A DNA stretch of 64,000 nt from Muribaculaceae bacterium (lineage in GTDB: Bacteria > Bacteroidota > Bacteroidia > Bacteroidales > Muribaculaceae). The notes beneath the pieces were generated by a model that saw only the letters and a program-made list of their open reading frames with translations, had not been told where the DNA came from and did not search any database. Shown one piece after another: positions 37,955 through 46,872 of this stretch. The stretch is from contig JAIDXM010000005.1 in assembly GCA_029058745.1 (NCBI GenBank), forward strand, positions 62,001 through 126,000, in the 5' to 3' direction. A program made the translations under genes and the position numbers. How positions within the stretch are numbered: position 1 is the first letter of the stretch; every line of letters begins with the position of its first letter.

Positions 37955-39262
37955 ATGAAGTTATTCAGAAAATTGCATTTATGGCTTTCGGTTCCATTCG
38001 GCATTCTTATAACGCTGGTGTGTTTTTCAGGTGCTATGCTGATATTCGAGCAGGAGGTGACAAGAGCCGTAAGAAGTGATGTATATTATGTGGCGGAGAA
38101 GAAGGACGCTCCGCTTCCCATGGGAGAATTGATGGAGACTGTCAAGGCATCTTTGCCTGACAGTGTCTCCATAACCGGAGTCACCGTATTCTCCGACAAG
38201 TCACGCACCTATCAGGTGTCATTGTCGAAGCCTCGTCGATCTTCCATATTTATCGACCAGTATTCCGGACAGATTACCGGGAAGTATGAGCGTCTCGGTT
38301 TTTTCTCTGTGATGTTCAAACTCCACAGATGGCTTCTTGACAGTGCCAATCCTCATGGAGATGGTGTCAAGGTGGGCAAACTGCTTGTGGGAATTTCAAC
38401 CCTTGTGTTCGTGATAGCGTTGCTTACCGGTGTCGTGATATGGTGGCCCCGGGCACGCAAGAATTTCGGACGAAGCTTGTCCATCCCGTTCAGCAAGGGG
38501 TGGCCCGGCTTTTGGAAAGGACTTCATGTGGCCGGCGGAATGTATGCCCTGCTTTTTGTTCTTGCGATGGCGCTTACGGGACTTACGTGGTCGTTCAATT
38601 GGTATCGCACCGGATTTTATGCGGTGCTTGGTGTAGAGCACACTCCAAGAAATTTCGGACAGGCATCCACAGTAGCGAAAACATCCGGGGAGAGAGAGGC
38701 GACATCGTCCGATGGAGCGAGGAGTGAAGGTAATCGCCGCGGACGCGGAGAGAATGGTGAACGTGGCGGACATGGAGAACGTGGCGGACGCGGAGAACGT
38801 GGCGGACGCGGAGAACGTGGCGGACGCGGCGGTTATGGCGAACACGGAGAGCGCGGCGGACGTGGCGGTGAAAACGGATATCGTCGTTCTGAATTCGGCA
38901 GATGGCAGCAGGTTTATGATGAGCTTAGCTCCAAAAATCCAGACGCTCCGCAGATAACGATAGGCCCCGAAACAGCCTCTGTGACGTTGGGCAATTCCGG
39001 CAATAGCCGTGCCGCTGACAGGTATGAGTTCAGCAGACGGTCAGGTGAAGTGTCGTTGTCATCCGGATATTCGTCATCAAACGAAGCCGACAGGCTGCGC
39101 GGATGGATATATTCGATACACACCGGAAGTCTCGGAGGAGTGTTCACGAGGATTCTCTGGTTTTTGGGGGCATTGCTTGGCGCGAGTCTTCCGCTGACAG
39201 GCTACTACATCTGGATAAAACATCTGACAAGGAAGAAGAAACCTCAGATTCCGCACAATTGA
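37955..39262 (+). CDS. PepSY-associated TM protein, XusC-like, with Gly/Arg/Glu repeat insertion
   Basis: MKLFRKLHLWLSVPFGILITLVCFSGAMLIFEQEV, FKLHRWLL, ..GVVIWWPR.., GSLGGVFTRILWFLGALLGASLPLTGYYIWIKHL; internal RRGRGENGERGGHGERGGRGERGGRGERGGRGGYGEHGERGGRGG. Confidence 0.9.
   Translation: MKLFRKLHLWLSVPFGILITLVCFSGAMLIFEQEVTRAVRSDVYYVAEKKDAPLPMGELMETVKASLPDSVSITGVTVFSDKSRTYQVSLSKPRRSSIFIDQYSGQITGKYERLGFFSVMFKLHRWLLDSANPHGDGVKVGKLLVGISTLVFVIALLTGVVIWWPRARKNFGRSLSIPFSKGWPGFWKGLHVAGGMYALLFVLAMALTGLTWSFNWYRTGFYAVLGVEHTPRNFGQASTVAKTSGEREATSSDGARSEGNRRGRGENGERGGHGERGGRGERGGRGERGGRGGYGEHGERGGRGGENGYRRSEFGRWQQVYDELSSKNPDAPQITIGPETASVTLGNSGNSRAADRYEFSRRSGEVSLSSGYSSSNEADRLRGWIYSIHTGSLGGVFTRILWFLGALLGASLPLTGYYIWIKHLTRKKKPQIPHN
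38757..38876. repeat. Tandem 18-bp repeat (ggagaacgtggcggacgc) encoding GERGGR
   Basis: Repeated ggagaacgtggcggacgc units with degenerate flanks inside the XusC-like gene. Confidence 0.9.
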
Positions 39263-39281
39263 TAATTGACATGCGAGTATG

Positions 39282-39335
39282 CATAACGACAACGCCCGGC
39301 GACTGGATGTCCAGCCGCCGGGCGTTGTCGTTATG
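39282..39335. terminator. Bidirectional terminator stem-loop
   Basis: CATAACGACAACGCCCGGCG actggatgtccagc CGCCGGGCGTTGTCGTTATG: 20-bp perfect stem between convergent genes. Confidence 0.85.
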
Positions 39336-39341
39336 GTAATG

Positions 39342-40865
39342 TCAGAGAATCGAGTCAATCCAACCGAAAAGGTCGTCAAGATTGTAGTCGCCGCTGTGCG
39401 GACGGTTCCAAGGCAGGAAGAAGTTGACGTCGTAGCCTGAATTCATCAGTTTGGTGGCGAGATTCACAGGCACAAGGAAAGAAGTGTCACGGTCTTTCGC
39501 GCCATGACGGATGAACCAGTGAGGAGCCACTGAAGTGGCGTTCTGAGTGATGAAATTCATGGGATTCATTATATACACCCTTTTAACCATTTCATCGCTT
39601 AGAGTGGCTTTATCGTCTTTGAGACGATGGCGAAGGCTGAAGTCTGTGAAATTGGCCGGTGTCCCTTTCTCGTCGCCGAATACGTTGTTTTCCGGAGTTG
39701 GAGTGTCGATAAGCACCCCATACTGGTCAAACGCGGGAGGGGTTTTCAAAGGAGTCACCCCCGCAACGTATGAAAGATATTTGTCAAGGTCTATACCTGA
39801 GACGAAATCGGTATTGTTATTGATTCTCGGACGCATCCCGGCAGGTCCGAAAGAAGGCGCCCCTCTGCCGTCGGCGTTTGCCTGACGAGCGGGACGGCCA
39901 CCGAAATTGGGTTTCTCGGAATATTTTATGATTCCGATTGTGTCAGGAATCTCGCATCCTTCCTCAAGAGCCTTGTGGGCTGACGCTATAAGGAATGTCT
40001 TCAGGTAATCCTTGTAATTGTCCGCATTGATGATATTGCCGGATTTGTCCTTAAGGTTAAGTGAATTTATATATGCCGGACATTCGGCTTGAAGCTCCTC
40101 TGAAATCTTGATTTGGTCGGCATTCAGATGGCGTACTCCGGCATTGGTGCAACCGTATAGCCACTCGTATTCCATGTCAGCATGGTTGAGGTCGGTGATA
40201 GGGCAGTAGCATACAGAAGCGAATACCTTGTCGGAAGTCTCGGCGGCTCCCATTTTCTTGAGATAGCTGTCATATTCCGGGCGGTCGCCTGTTGAGCCTA
40301 CGAGGGCGGACATCGCGCCACCCGCGCTTGTACCGTCGATTATGATGCGTTCTGAATCTCCCGGAATCAGGGAGTCGTTGTATCTCAGATACCTGATTGC
40401 CGCCTTAAGGTCGAGGAGGCCGTTCGGTGCAATCCCGGTATATATTTTCTCTCCGTTCTCCATAACGGTGGAGTTGGCTCCTCTCGACCCCGGAATGCAG
40501 ACCACATATCCTTCTTTCAATGCCCGTCCGGTGGCGTCGGAGGGAGATGGTGTCTTGGCTGTCGTGGCCATATATCCTCCTATGTAAGTGCGAAGGAATA
40601 TCGGTGTCTCATCTCCTTTTTTAAGAGACTGCGGCACATAGATGTTGAGAGTCTGATATGTCGAGTCCTCAACATTCGAGACATAGAACATACCCTCGAA
40701 CGCGGTGTAATCCACCGTCTCCCCTGACGGCATTTTTAGCGACGACTGCCTGGCTGCCGCCGGATTGAAGGCGAGCTTGCCGGAAGGCTCGTCCGCCTGC
40801 AGGTTGGCGGCTGATAAAGCCGCTCCTGTCATGATAGAGAATGTCAATAGCTTTTTGCTTATCAT
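39342..40865 (-). CDS. Secreted alpha/beta hydrolase, tannase (subtype B)-like
   Basis: Signal peptide; IIIDGTSAGGAMSALVGSTGDRPEYDSYLKKMGA; VFASVCYCPITDLNHADMEYEW; C-terminal HGAKDRDTSF and RPHSGDYN. Confidence 0.7.
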   Translation of the reverse strand: MISKKLLTFSIMTGAALSAANLQADEPSGKLAFNPAAARQSSLKMPSGETVDYTAFEGMFYVSNVEDSTYQTLNIYVPQSLKKGDETPIFLRTYIGGYMATTAKTPSPSDATGRALKEGYVVCIPGSRGANSTVMENGEKIYTGIAPNGLLDLKAAIRYLRYNDSLIPGDSERIIIDGTSAGGAMSALVGSTGDRPEYDSYLKKMGAAETSDKVFASVCYCPITDLNHADMEYEWLYGCTNAGVRHLNADQIKISEELQAECPAYINSLNLKDKSGNIINADNYKDYLKTFLIASAHKALEEGCEIPDTIGIIKYSEKPNFGGRPARQANADGRGAPSFGPAGMRPRINNNTDFVSGIDLDKYLSYVAGVTPLKTPPAFDQYGVLIDTPTPENNVFGDEKGTPANFTDFSLRHRLKDDKATLSDEMVKRVYIMNPMNFITQNATSVAPHWFIRHGAKDRDTSFLVPVNLATKLMNSGYDVNFFLPWNRPHSGDYNLDDLFGWIDSIL

Positions 40866-40926
40866 ATTTTCGATGTTTTAAGGTATGCGTATAGGGTTTG
40901 GAAAGGATGCTGTTCCCTCAAAAAAA

Positions 40927-41047
40927 TGTATCATAATTGATTTCAGGAGTATGTATGCCTGGGTGGAGTCAGACCGTCCGACAGTCCGTCGGATACGGCA
41001 TCCCGGAGGGATGACCCTGCATTTCCCGAAAAATCAATTATGATACA
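40927..41047. mobile_element. MITE-like element with 17-bp perfect terminal inverted repeats
   Basis: TGTATCATAATTGATTT (40927-40943) ... AAATCAATTATGATACA (41031-41047); inner stem CCGTCCGAC..GTCGGATACGG. Confidence 0.6.
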
Positions 41048-41081
41048 CCTTCCCATGAGTGCATCAGTTATGGGGTGTGTT

Positions 41082-42101
41082 TTATTTTGATTGTCTGAAC
41101 AACCATTCACGCACCGGTGTCAGACGGTATGCGAAATCAAATGAATACATGTGCTCACTCCCTTTCCCGTCGTCGGGAAGCACGGTCTTTGACTCAAAGT
41201 TGATAATCGTGATAGGCGCGCCTTTCGCGAGAATGTCGGATGCGAGGGCATCCTGTTCCGACTGTGGAAGTTTGGCGCTGAACTCAGTGTATTCATATCT
41301 CACTCCGGCATTGTCAGCGGCCTGTTCAAGAGTGTCGAATGTCCCGGCTTTCCCTGCTGTGATGAATACGAAGCGATGTTTCACGAGTTCCGGGAAAGTG
41401 GCGCTGTCCCAGTGGCAGTCAACGAAGATTGAGGCCGCGAACAGGTCAGGATATGCCGAATTGTAATACATCGATATCATGCCGCCCATCGACTGTCCTG
41501 TCGTGTAGATGCGGTTGCTGTCAACCTGATTGGAAGCTGAGACATTCTTGACAAGTCTCGCCACTATATCCACCTCATCGGTGTGTTGGTAGGCGTCGTT
41601 GACTGCGACCCCTGAGAATTGCGGCACAAGCACGTAGCAGGGGTGTTGCTTCTGCCAGTCCTGTGTTGCCCACACCAGAGCCCCGTATCCTTGTGTGATC
41701 GGACGTGTGGCGTCTTCACCCGGAGTGCTTGCATCAGCCATGAACAGCACAAGGGGATACTCCTTTGACGTATCGATTCCGGAAGGGGAGAAAAGTGAAT
41801 ACTTCATGGTTTTCCCTGTGACCGAGTCAGTATATTCCAACTGTTTGAAAAGAGGAAGTTCCTCCTTAATCATGGATTGCAGTGTGGCGTCGCCTGTCTT
41901 GTCGATTACGGGGCCACCTCCGGGAGTGCCCAGCTGAGGGCCGCCCGGCCTCCCTCCGCGCTTCTCCTTCTGCATGGTGGAGTCGGAATATCCGGAAGCG
42001 GAGTCGGATGATGTCTTCGAAGCGCATGAAGCTAATGCCGGCATTGCGATAAGCATTGACACCGACAGGCATGAAGCGAGATATATTTTTCTTAAGTTCA
42101 T
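41082..42101 (-). CDS. Secreted alpha/beta hydrolase (esterase / prolyl-oligopeptidase-like)
   Basis: MNLRKIYLASCLSVSMLIAMPALASC signal; RIYTTGQSMGGMISMYYNSAYPDLFAASIFVDCHWD catalytic serine motif. Confidence 0.8.
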   Translation of the reverse strand: MNLRKIYLASCLSVSMLIAMPALASCASKTSSDSASGYSDSTMQKEKRGGRPGGPQLGTPGGGPVIDKTGDATLQSMIKEELPLFKQLEYTDSVTGKTMKYSLFSPSGIDTSKEYPLVLFMADASTPGEDATRPITQGYGALVWATQDWQKQHPCYVLVPQFSGVAVNDAYQHTDEVDIVARLVKNVSASNQVDSNRIYTTGQSMGGMISMYYNSAYPDLFAASIFVDCHWDSATFPELVKHRFVFITAGKAGTFDTLEQAADNAGVRYEYTEFSAKLPQSEQDALASDILAKGAPITIINFESKTVLPDDGKGSEHMYSFDFAYRLTPVREWLFRQSK

Positions 42102-42124
42102 AATGAATAGAGTTTTATGACAAG

Positions 42125-42169
42125 CATACGGCCCTCCCATGAAAGAAACTTATTGGAGAGCCGTATGCC
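42125..42169 (-). terminator. Putative stem-loop terminator after the efflux operon
   Basis: GCATACGGC.CTCC ... GGAG.GCCGTATGC inverted repeat. Confidence 0.5.
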
Positions 42170-42257
42170 GCTTGCCGTTTATCATATAAGATATGAGAGG
42201 GGGATATGGTTTACTCTTTTATGGTTAACCGTATGTTTTTAATGGCGAACGATAACG

Positions 42258-43859
42258 TTATGCGTAGTCAGGATTCGTTTTCACAACCCGACGGAGAGTC
42301 TTGCGGATTGTTTTCCATTTCGGGAAAATAGCGAACGGACGTATCTGACTGTAGCTCGCTATGATTGCCAGGATGGAAAGTATCGCCACGATGAGCAGCC
42401 ATCCGTAAATCTCTTTCATCGATACCACGAGGGCCTGCCGGCATAGGGCCCCATACAGTTCTCCCAGCCTTTCGGGGCGTATGTCAGGATTCAGACCGTT
42501 TATCGCGGGAGAGAGCAGGGATATGTTTTTAGCCACTGTATGACGAAGTATTTCCCCGATTACTGCCGGACCGAAAGTGGCGCCCATCACTGCGCCCGTG
42601 AATCCGTTTATGGTGAGGGCCTGTGGGAACACGAAGAAATGCAGGCCACTCTGCACAATCGACGTGAGGAAAACGATGGAAATAATCACAGACGCCGCTC
42701 CGCGCAGGAAGAGCGGTACAAACAGCATTTCTTTCTCCACTCCATAGTCTATGAGGAAGTAGAAATAAGCCAGATATGCGGCGGCCAGTGAGAAACCTAT
42801 GGCGGTCATTGTCTTGTATCTCCATTTGTTTCTGGCAAACGTGAGGTATGTGAAGATGACGCCGGCCACAATGCCTGCCATCACATACCAGTTGAGGTCA
42901 ATCATGTTTGTCTCGTCGAATCCGAGAATTGATGCGGCGTAGCTGTGTTCGAACACATGTTCGGTGGCGAGCAGGGTGAAGAAGACAAGATACACCATCG
43001 AAGCGCGGATTACATTCCTGTTGGTGATGGCCTGCAGTGAGATGTAGGGATGGTGGAGGAATGTGGCTCTCCAGAGATTTAGCGCGAGGGTAAACGCGGC
43101 CAACAGGGCGGCTCCCCGGATTTCCTCCGCTTCCCACCAGTCGTAGAAATTGCCATACACGCAGATGAATGTGAAGCATAGCATGAATATGCTCCAGAGG
43201 GATGCCCCTATCCAGTCTATGCCTAACAGAGGAATCTGCATGGGTCCTTTCACCGGCTTCACAAGAATAAGGACGAGCAGAATCATGAACGCCAGAAGGG
43301 CTACCATGACCCAATGCATGTATTCCCATTGCGACAGGAAGGCGGTGTAAATCGTGGCTACGCCGCTAAGCTGTATCGCTCCGTCAACCACCAGATACAC
43401 GTAGCAGAAGAATATGGCCATGTCTCTTACCGGAGTGAGCCATAGCTGTATCGTGGAGTTGCAGGCGAACGTGGCCCACATTCTGAACCATCCGGCTATG
43501 AAGCATGTGGCGACAAGCACCGGAACGGAGCCGGTGTGGGCGCACACCAGGTTCGCGGCTATCAGCACGAGGCTGCAGGTGGTGAGGGCCACACGGTTGG
43601 AGAACCTGAACTTGAGGCGGAACATCACCGCGAAGTTCACCGACATGCCGACAAGCTGCGCGTATCCGGCCATCAGTATGTCTTCCTGCATCAGGGCCGT
43701 GGTGCCCACCATGTCTGAGGCGGCCGCGAGATAGAGGCCGCCTGAAAACTGTATGATGATGACAAACAGGATGAACAGCCATGGTTTCAGCCGGCGGGGA
43801 ATGTAGTCGGGGACATCCGGGATGTCGAATGGCCCCTGGGGTGCATGCCAGTCTCCCAT
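42258..43859 (-). CDS. MFS multidrug transporter (DHA2/EmrB-like)
   Basis: 533 aa, about 14 TM, followed upstream by HlyD- and TolC-family genes in an operon. Confidence 0.85.
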   Translation of the reverse strand: MGDWHAPQGPFDIPDVPDYIPRRLKPWLFILFVIIIQFSGGLYLAAASDMVGTTALMQEDILMAGYAQLVGMSVNFAVMFRLKFRFSNRVALTTCSLVLIAANLVCAHTGSVPVLVATCFIAGWFRMWATFACNSTIQLWLTPVRDMAIFFCYVYLVVDGAIQLSGVATIYTAFLSQWEYMHWVMVALLAFMILLVLILVKPVKGPMQIPLLGIDWIGASLWSIFMLCFTFICVYGNFYDWWEAEEIRGAALLAAFTLALNLWRATFLHHPYISLQAITNRNVIRASMVYLVFFTLLATEHVFEHSYAASILGFDETNMIDLNWYVMAGIVAGVIFTYLTFARNKWRYKTMTAIGFSLAAAYLAYFYFLIDYGVEKEMLFVPLFLRGAASVIISIVFLTSIVQSGLHFFVFPQALTINGFTGAVMGATFGPAVIGEILRHTVAKNISLLSPAINGLNPDIRPERLGELYGALCRQALVVSMKEIYGWLLIVAILSILAIIASYSQIRPFAIFPKWKTIRKTLRRVVKTNPDYA

Positions 43860-43860
43860 A

Positions 43861-44892
43861 TCAATACCTCACCTCGCATTCAACGTTCATCCCGGCTCTC
43901 AGTTTTGCCATCTCCTCTGGGGCATTGTCGAGAAACCGTATCCTCACCGGCACCCGTTGTCTGACCTTTATGAAGTTGCCTGCGGAGTTGTCCTGGGGAA
44001 GGAGGGAAAGGGATGCGCCTGTGGCGTTGGAGATGGACTCCACTTCCCCTGAGAACACCACTCCGGGCACCGCATCCACCTTGATATCCACCTTCTCACC
44101 GGGTTTGATGTGGGGAAGTTGTGTCTCCTTGTAGTTGGCCGTCACCCATATGTCGTTTGAGTCAACGATGTCGAGCATGGTCTGTCCCGGTTGCACGAGT
44201 TGCCCAATCTGGATTTCCTTGCGGGATGTGAAACCGTCGCATGGAGCCGTAATCACACAATAGGACAGGTTGAGCTCAGCTGTCCTTAGCAACGCCTCTG
44301 CGAGTTCGATTCCCGCGTCGTTCTGGGCTATCCTCTGTTTCGTTTCCGCCACTACGGAAGATGATGCCGAACGTTGGCGGGCAAGCATCTCATAGCGGGC
44401 CTTCTTTGCCTCATATCCGGTTTTCACCGCGTCATACTGCTGGCGGGTGACGGCATCCTGTTCCAGGAGTTTCTTGTAACGCTCGAAGTCGGTGGCGGCG
44501 TTTTCCATCACCACCTTGGCTTCCGAGATGGAAGCTTCTGAGACGGCCACGTTGGCGGAGGCCACGTTCACGGAATGGTCGGCTACATCGCGTGCTGCCA
44601 GGGCGTTCTGAAAGTCGGCCTGGGCCTGGGCCACCCTGAGCCTCATGTCGGAGTCGTCGATAATGACGAGGGTGTCGCCTTTTTTGACTTCCTGAAATTC
44701 CTTGAACCTTATTTCCTTGATATAACCCTGGACGCGGCTGTTGACAGGGACAATCTGTTGTCTTACCTGGGCGTTGTCGGTGAATTCCACATTTCCGAGA
44801 TGTATGAATTTTGAGCCTACCCAGATGGCGGCTGTGGCCACGACAGCTATGGTGATAACGTATGACAGTATTTTTTTTGAACGGTGTTTCAT
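43861..44892 (-). CDS. HlyD/EmrA-family periplasmic adaptor
   Basis: IVPVNSRVQGYIKEIRFKEFQEVKKGDTLVIIDDSDMRLRVAQAQADFQNA; ITAPCDGFTSRKEIQIGQLVQPGQTMLDIVD. Confidence 0.95.
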   Translation of the reverse strand: MKHRSKKILSYVITIAVVATAAIWVGSKFIHLGNVEFTDNAQVRQQIVPVNSRVQGYIKEIRFKEFQEVKKGDTLVIIDDSDMRLRVAQAQADFQNALAARDVADHSVNVASANVAVSEASISEAKVVMENAATDFERYKKLLEQDAVTRQQYDAVKTGYEAKKARYEMLARQRSASSSVVAETKQRIAQNDAGIELAEALLRTAELNLSYCVITAPCDGFTSRKEIQIGQLVQPGQTMLDIVDSNDIWVTANYKETQLPHIKPGEKVDIKVDAVPGVVFSGEVESISNATGASLSLLPQDNSAGNFIKVRQRVPVRIRFLDNAPEEMAKLRAGMNVECEVRY

Positions 44893-46208
44893 ATTTTTCC
44901 TGATGTGAAGAGTAGTTTGTAATAATAATAGATGGTGTTTATTCTTGCGTTGACGAGTTGCTGTTCTGCGTCAAGTTTGGAATTGGCGGCGTCCAGCATA
45001 TCCGTGATGAGAGCCATGTCGGCGGCATATCTTGTCGAGGTGGTGCGATAGTTTCTGTCGGCAAGCTCCACCCCCTTCTGGCGTGTTTTCAGTTCCTCGA
45101 AAGCCTCAAGATAACGGATGTAGTCTTCCCGGACGCCGAGACTCACGTTTTCCAGTTCGGCGTCGAGACGGTCGATGGCATGGCGTGTCGAGACACGGCT
45201 TTTGGCCATCGACTTGTCTGTCTTGTATAGGGAGGAGATATTGTAGCTTAACCCTACGCCGACATACCAGTAACTGAGGTTGCGGTTGATTGGAGGCACC
45301 TCCACGAGTATGGGGCCGTCCATGGTCCATGCCGCCTCGATTCCAATCTTCGGCAGTCTCTCGCTCTTCACGAGTTCTTCGGCTTTGCGGCAGATATCTA
45401 TGCCGTTTTGGGCCAGTTTCAGGGTCGGTGAGTTTTCCTTTGCTTCCTGTTGCCACCACATCTCAGTCTCTTCGGGGAGGCTCTTCAACAGGATTGCCGA
45501 GTCCGGCACAATCTCCATGTCTTCCGGCAGTCCGGCGGTGATGGAGAGGTTGCGGTTCATGATTCTGAGGGTGTTGTCGATTCTGACAAGCTGGAGGCTT
45601 AGGTTTGAGAGCAGCAGCTCATAGCGGGTGATGTCATTTTGCAGGGCTGTGCCTTGTTCAAAACGTGCGTGCATCTCGTCGAGCACCTTTTGGGCTTGTC
45701 CGATATTACCCACCACCACGTCTCGGAGGTTGTTGTATTTGTAGATGTCGAGATAGAATCCCGTGAGCCTGAATCTGATGTTGTCACGCTGGAAGTCGGT
45801 GGCATATCTCGCGGCGGTGGTTTTGAGTTCCGCGAGTTCTATGCTCCGCGTGATTGCCCCTCCGGTATATATCGGTTGGGAGACGTTGACGGAGATGCCG
45901 TTGCCGAAATGTGGGATGGGGGCTTTCTCATAGCCGGAGAAGTCGCGTCGGGTGATGAATCCGTCGCCGATATAGCTTAGTGACAGACTTGCCTTGATGT
46001 CCGGAAGTCTTGATGTCTTTGCCACTTCCGTCTCATGGCGGGCTTCCTCCTCTGCGGAGAACGACGGGCGGAGCTGCGCGCTGTTCTGTTCGGCAATCTC
46101 AAACAGCTGCTCAAGAGTCAGCATCTGTTTTACCTGCCCGAACGCGCACGACCCGCAGCTCATCAGGGTTGCGGCGAGCAAACCTGTGAGCAATCGGTGA
46201 TTGTTCAT
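44889..46208 (-). CDS. TolC-family outer membrane efflux protein
   Basis: 439 aa with signal peptide, LTLEQLFEIAEQNSAQLRPSFSAEEEARHETEVAKTSRLPDIKASLSLSYIG; overlaps the start of the adaptor gene. Confidence 0.93.
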   Translation of the reverse strand: MNNHRLLTGLLAATLMSCGSCAFGQVKQMLTLEQLFEIAEQNSAQLRPSFSAEEEARHETEVAKTSRLPDIKASLSLSYIGDGFITRRDFSGYEKAPIPHFGNGISVNVSQPIYTGGAITRSIELAELKTTAARYATDFQRDNIRFRLTGFYLDIYKYNNLRDVVVGNIGQAQKVLDEMHARFEQGTALQNDITRYELLLSNLSLQLVRIDNTLRIMNRNLSITAGLPEDMEIVPDSAILLKSLPEETEMWWQQEAKENSPTLKLAQNGIDICRKAEELVKSERLPKIGIEAAWTMDGPILVEVPPINRNLSYWYVGVGLSYNISSLYKTDKSMAKSRVSTRHAIDRLDAELENVSLGVREDYIRYLEAFEELKTRQKGVELADRNYRTTSTRYAADMALITDMLDAANSKLDAEQQLVNARINTIYYYYKLLFTSGKI

Positions 46209-46526
46209 AGGGTAAAAATGTTTGTCGGTATGTATTATGGATTGTATGTCATACGGGAAGGGAGGCCGTATGACGCTGGTGTGTCATGTGTGAAATTCCG
46301 GACACAGCCGTAATTTTACTGGGTGCTTTTCCAGTTTTCCTTGAAAGCGTAGTTCTGTACGTTTGCGAGAGTCTCGCCTGAGGCGCAAATATTATAGTTC
46401 ATATGGGATGGCTCTTTGTGAACCATGCCGCAAAGTTAAGAAATTTTTTCCAAACAGCACGCATCCTGTCGGAAACAGACCTCACACACCGCTGGAAAAC
46501 AAACCGAAAGATACCTGTATAATTTT

Positions 46527-46557
46527 TTTGAAAAATAAAAAATTATATTTAACTTTG
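46527..46557 (+). promoter_or_regulatory. Bacteroidetes-type promoter driving the noncoding region
   Basis: TTTG 46527-46530, 19-nt spacer, TAACTTTG 46550-46557; no ORF of appreciable quality starts before 46960. Confidence 0.7.
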
Positions 46558-46615
46558 CGGACACAGACCGCCTCGCAGAAGCCCCGGTCCGGGGTGAAGC
46601 GGGAGGGATGTGGAG

Positions 46616-46635
46616 GGACGCGACAAGTCGCGTCC
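46616..46635. repeat. REP-like hairpin
   Basis: GGACGCGAC aa GTCGCGTCC, preceded by GG; typical of short palindromic REP units. Confidence 0.6.
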
Positions 46636-46872
46636 ATAGAGACATACAATAAAAGCGTTTATCCGCGCTGATTCTTGACAAATCGAAATTCTCGCAAAAT
46701 TTCAAGTCTAAGTCAAGGGTTTGGCAACGGTAGATGCCCGTGGATATGTGATATAATTGCAATCGGACAATATTTCGGGAGAAATATTGCCGGGTGCATT
46801 GATTGCATATACAAGCGTGGGCTTCTGCGTTGCCGTCCGACTTAGACTGGGCAATGCGAGAAGCCTCGATTT

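Noticed and set aside
38712-38957. ENVADAENVADAENVADA ORF overlapping the XusC-like gene
   Set aside because: Alternate frame of an 18-bp tandem repeat, which is necessarily open; host gene is clear in the main frame.
46247-46273. GTCATACGG..CCGTATGAC palindrome upstream of the TolC gene as a specific operator
   Set aside because: Resembles the hairpin after the operon (42125-42169), but I could not distinguish an operator from a terminator or 5' UTR hairpin; evidence too weak.
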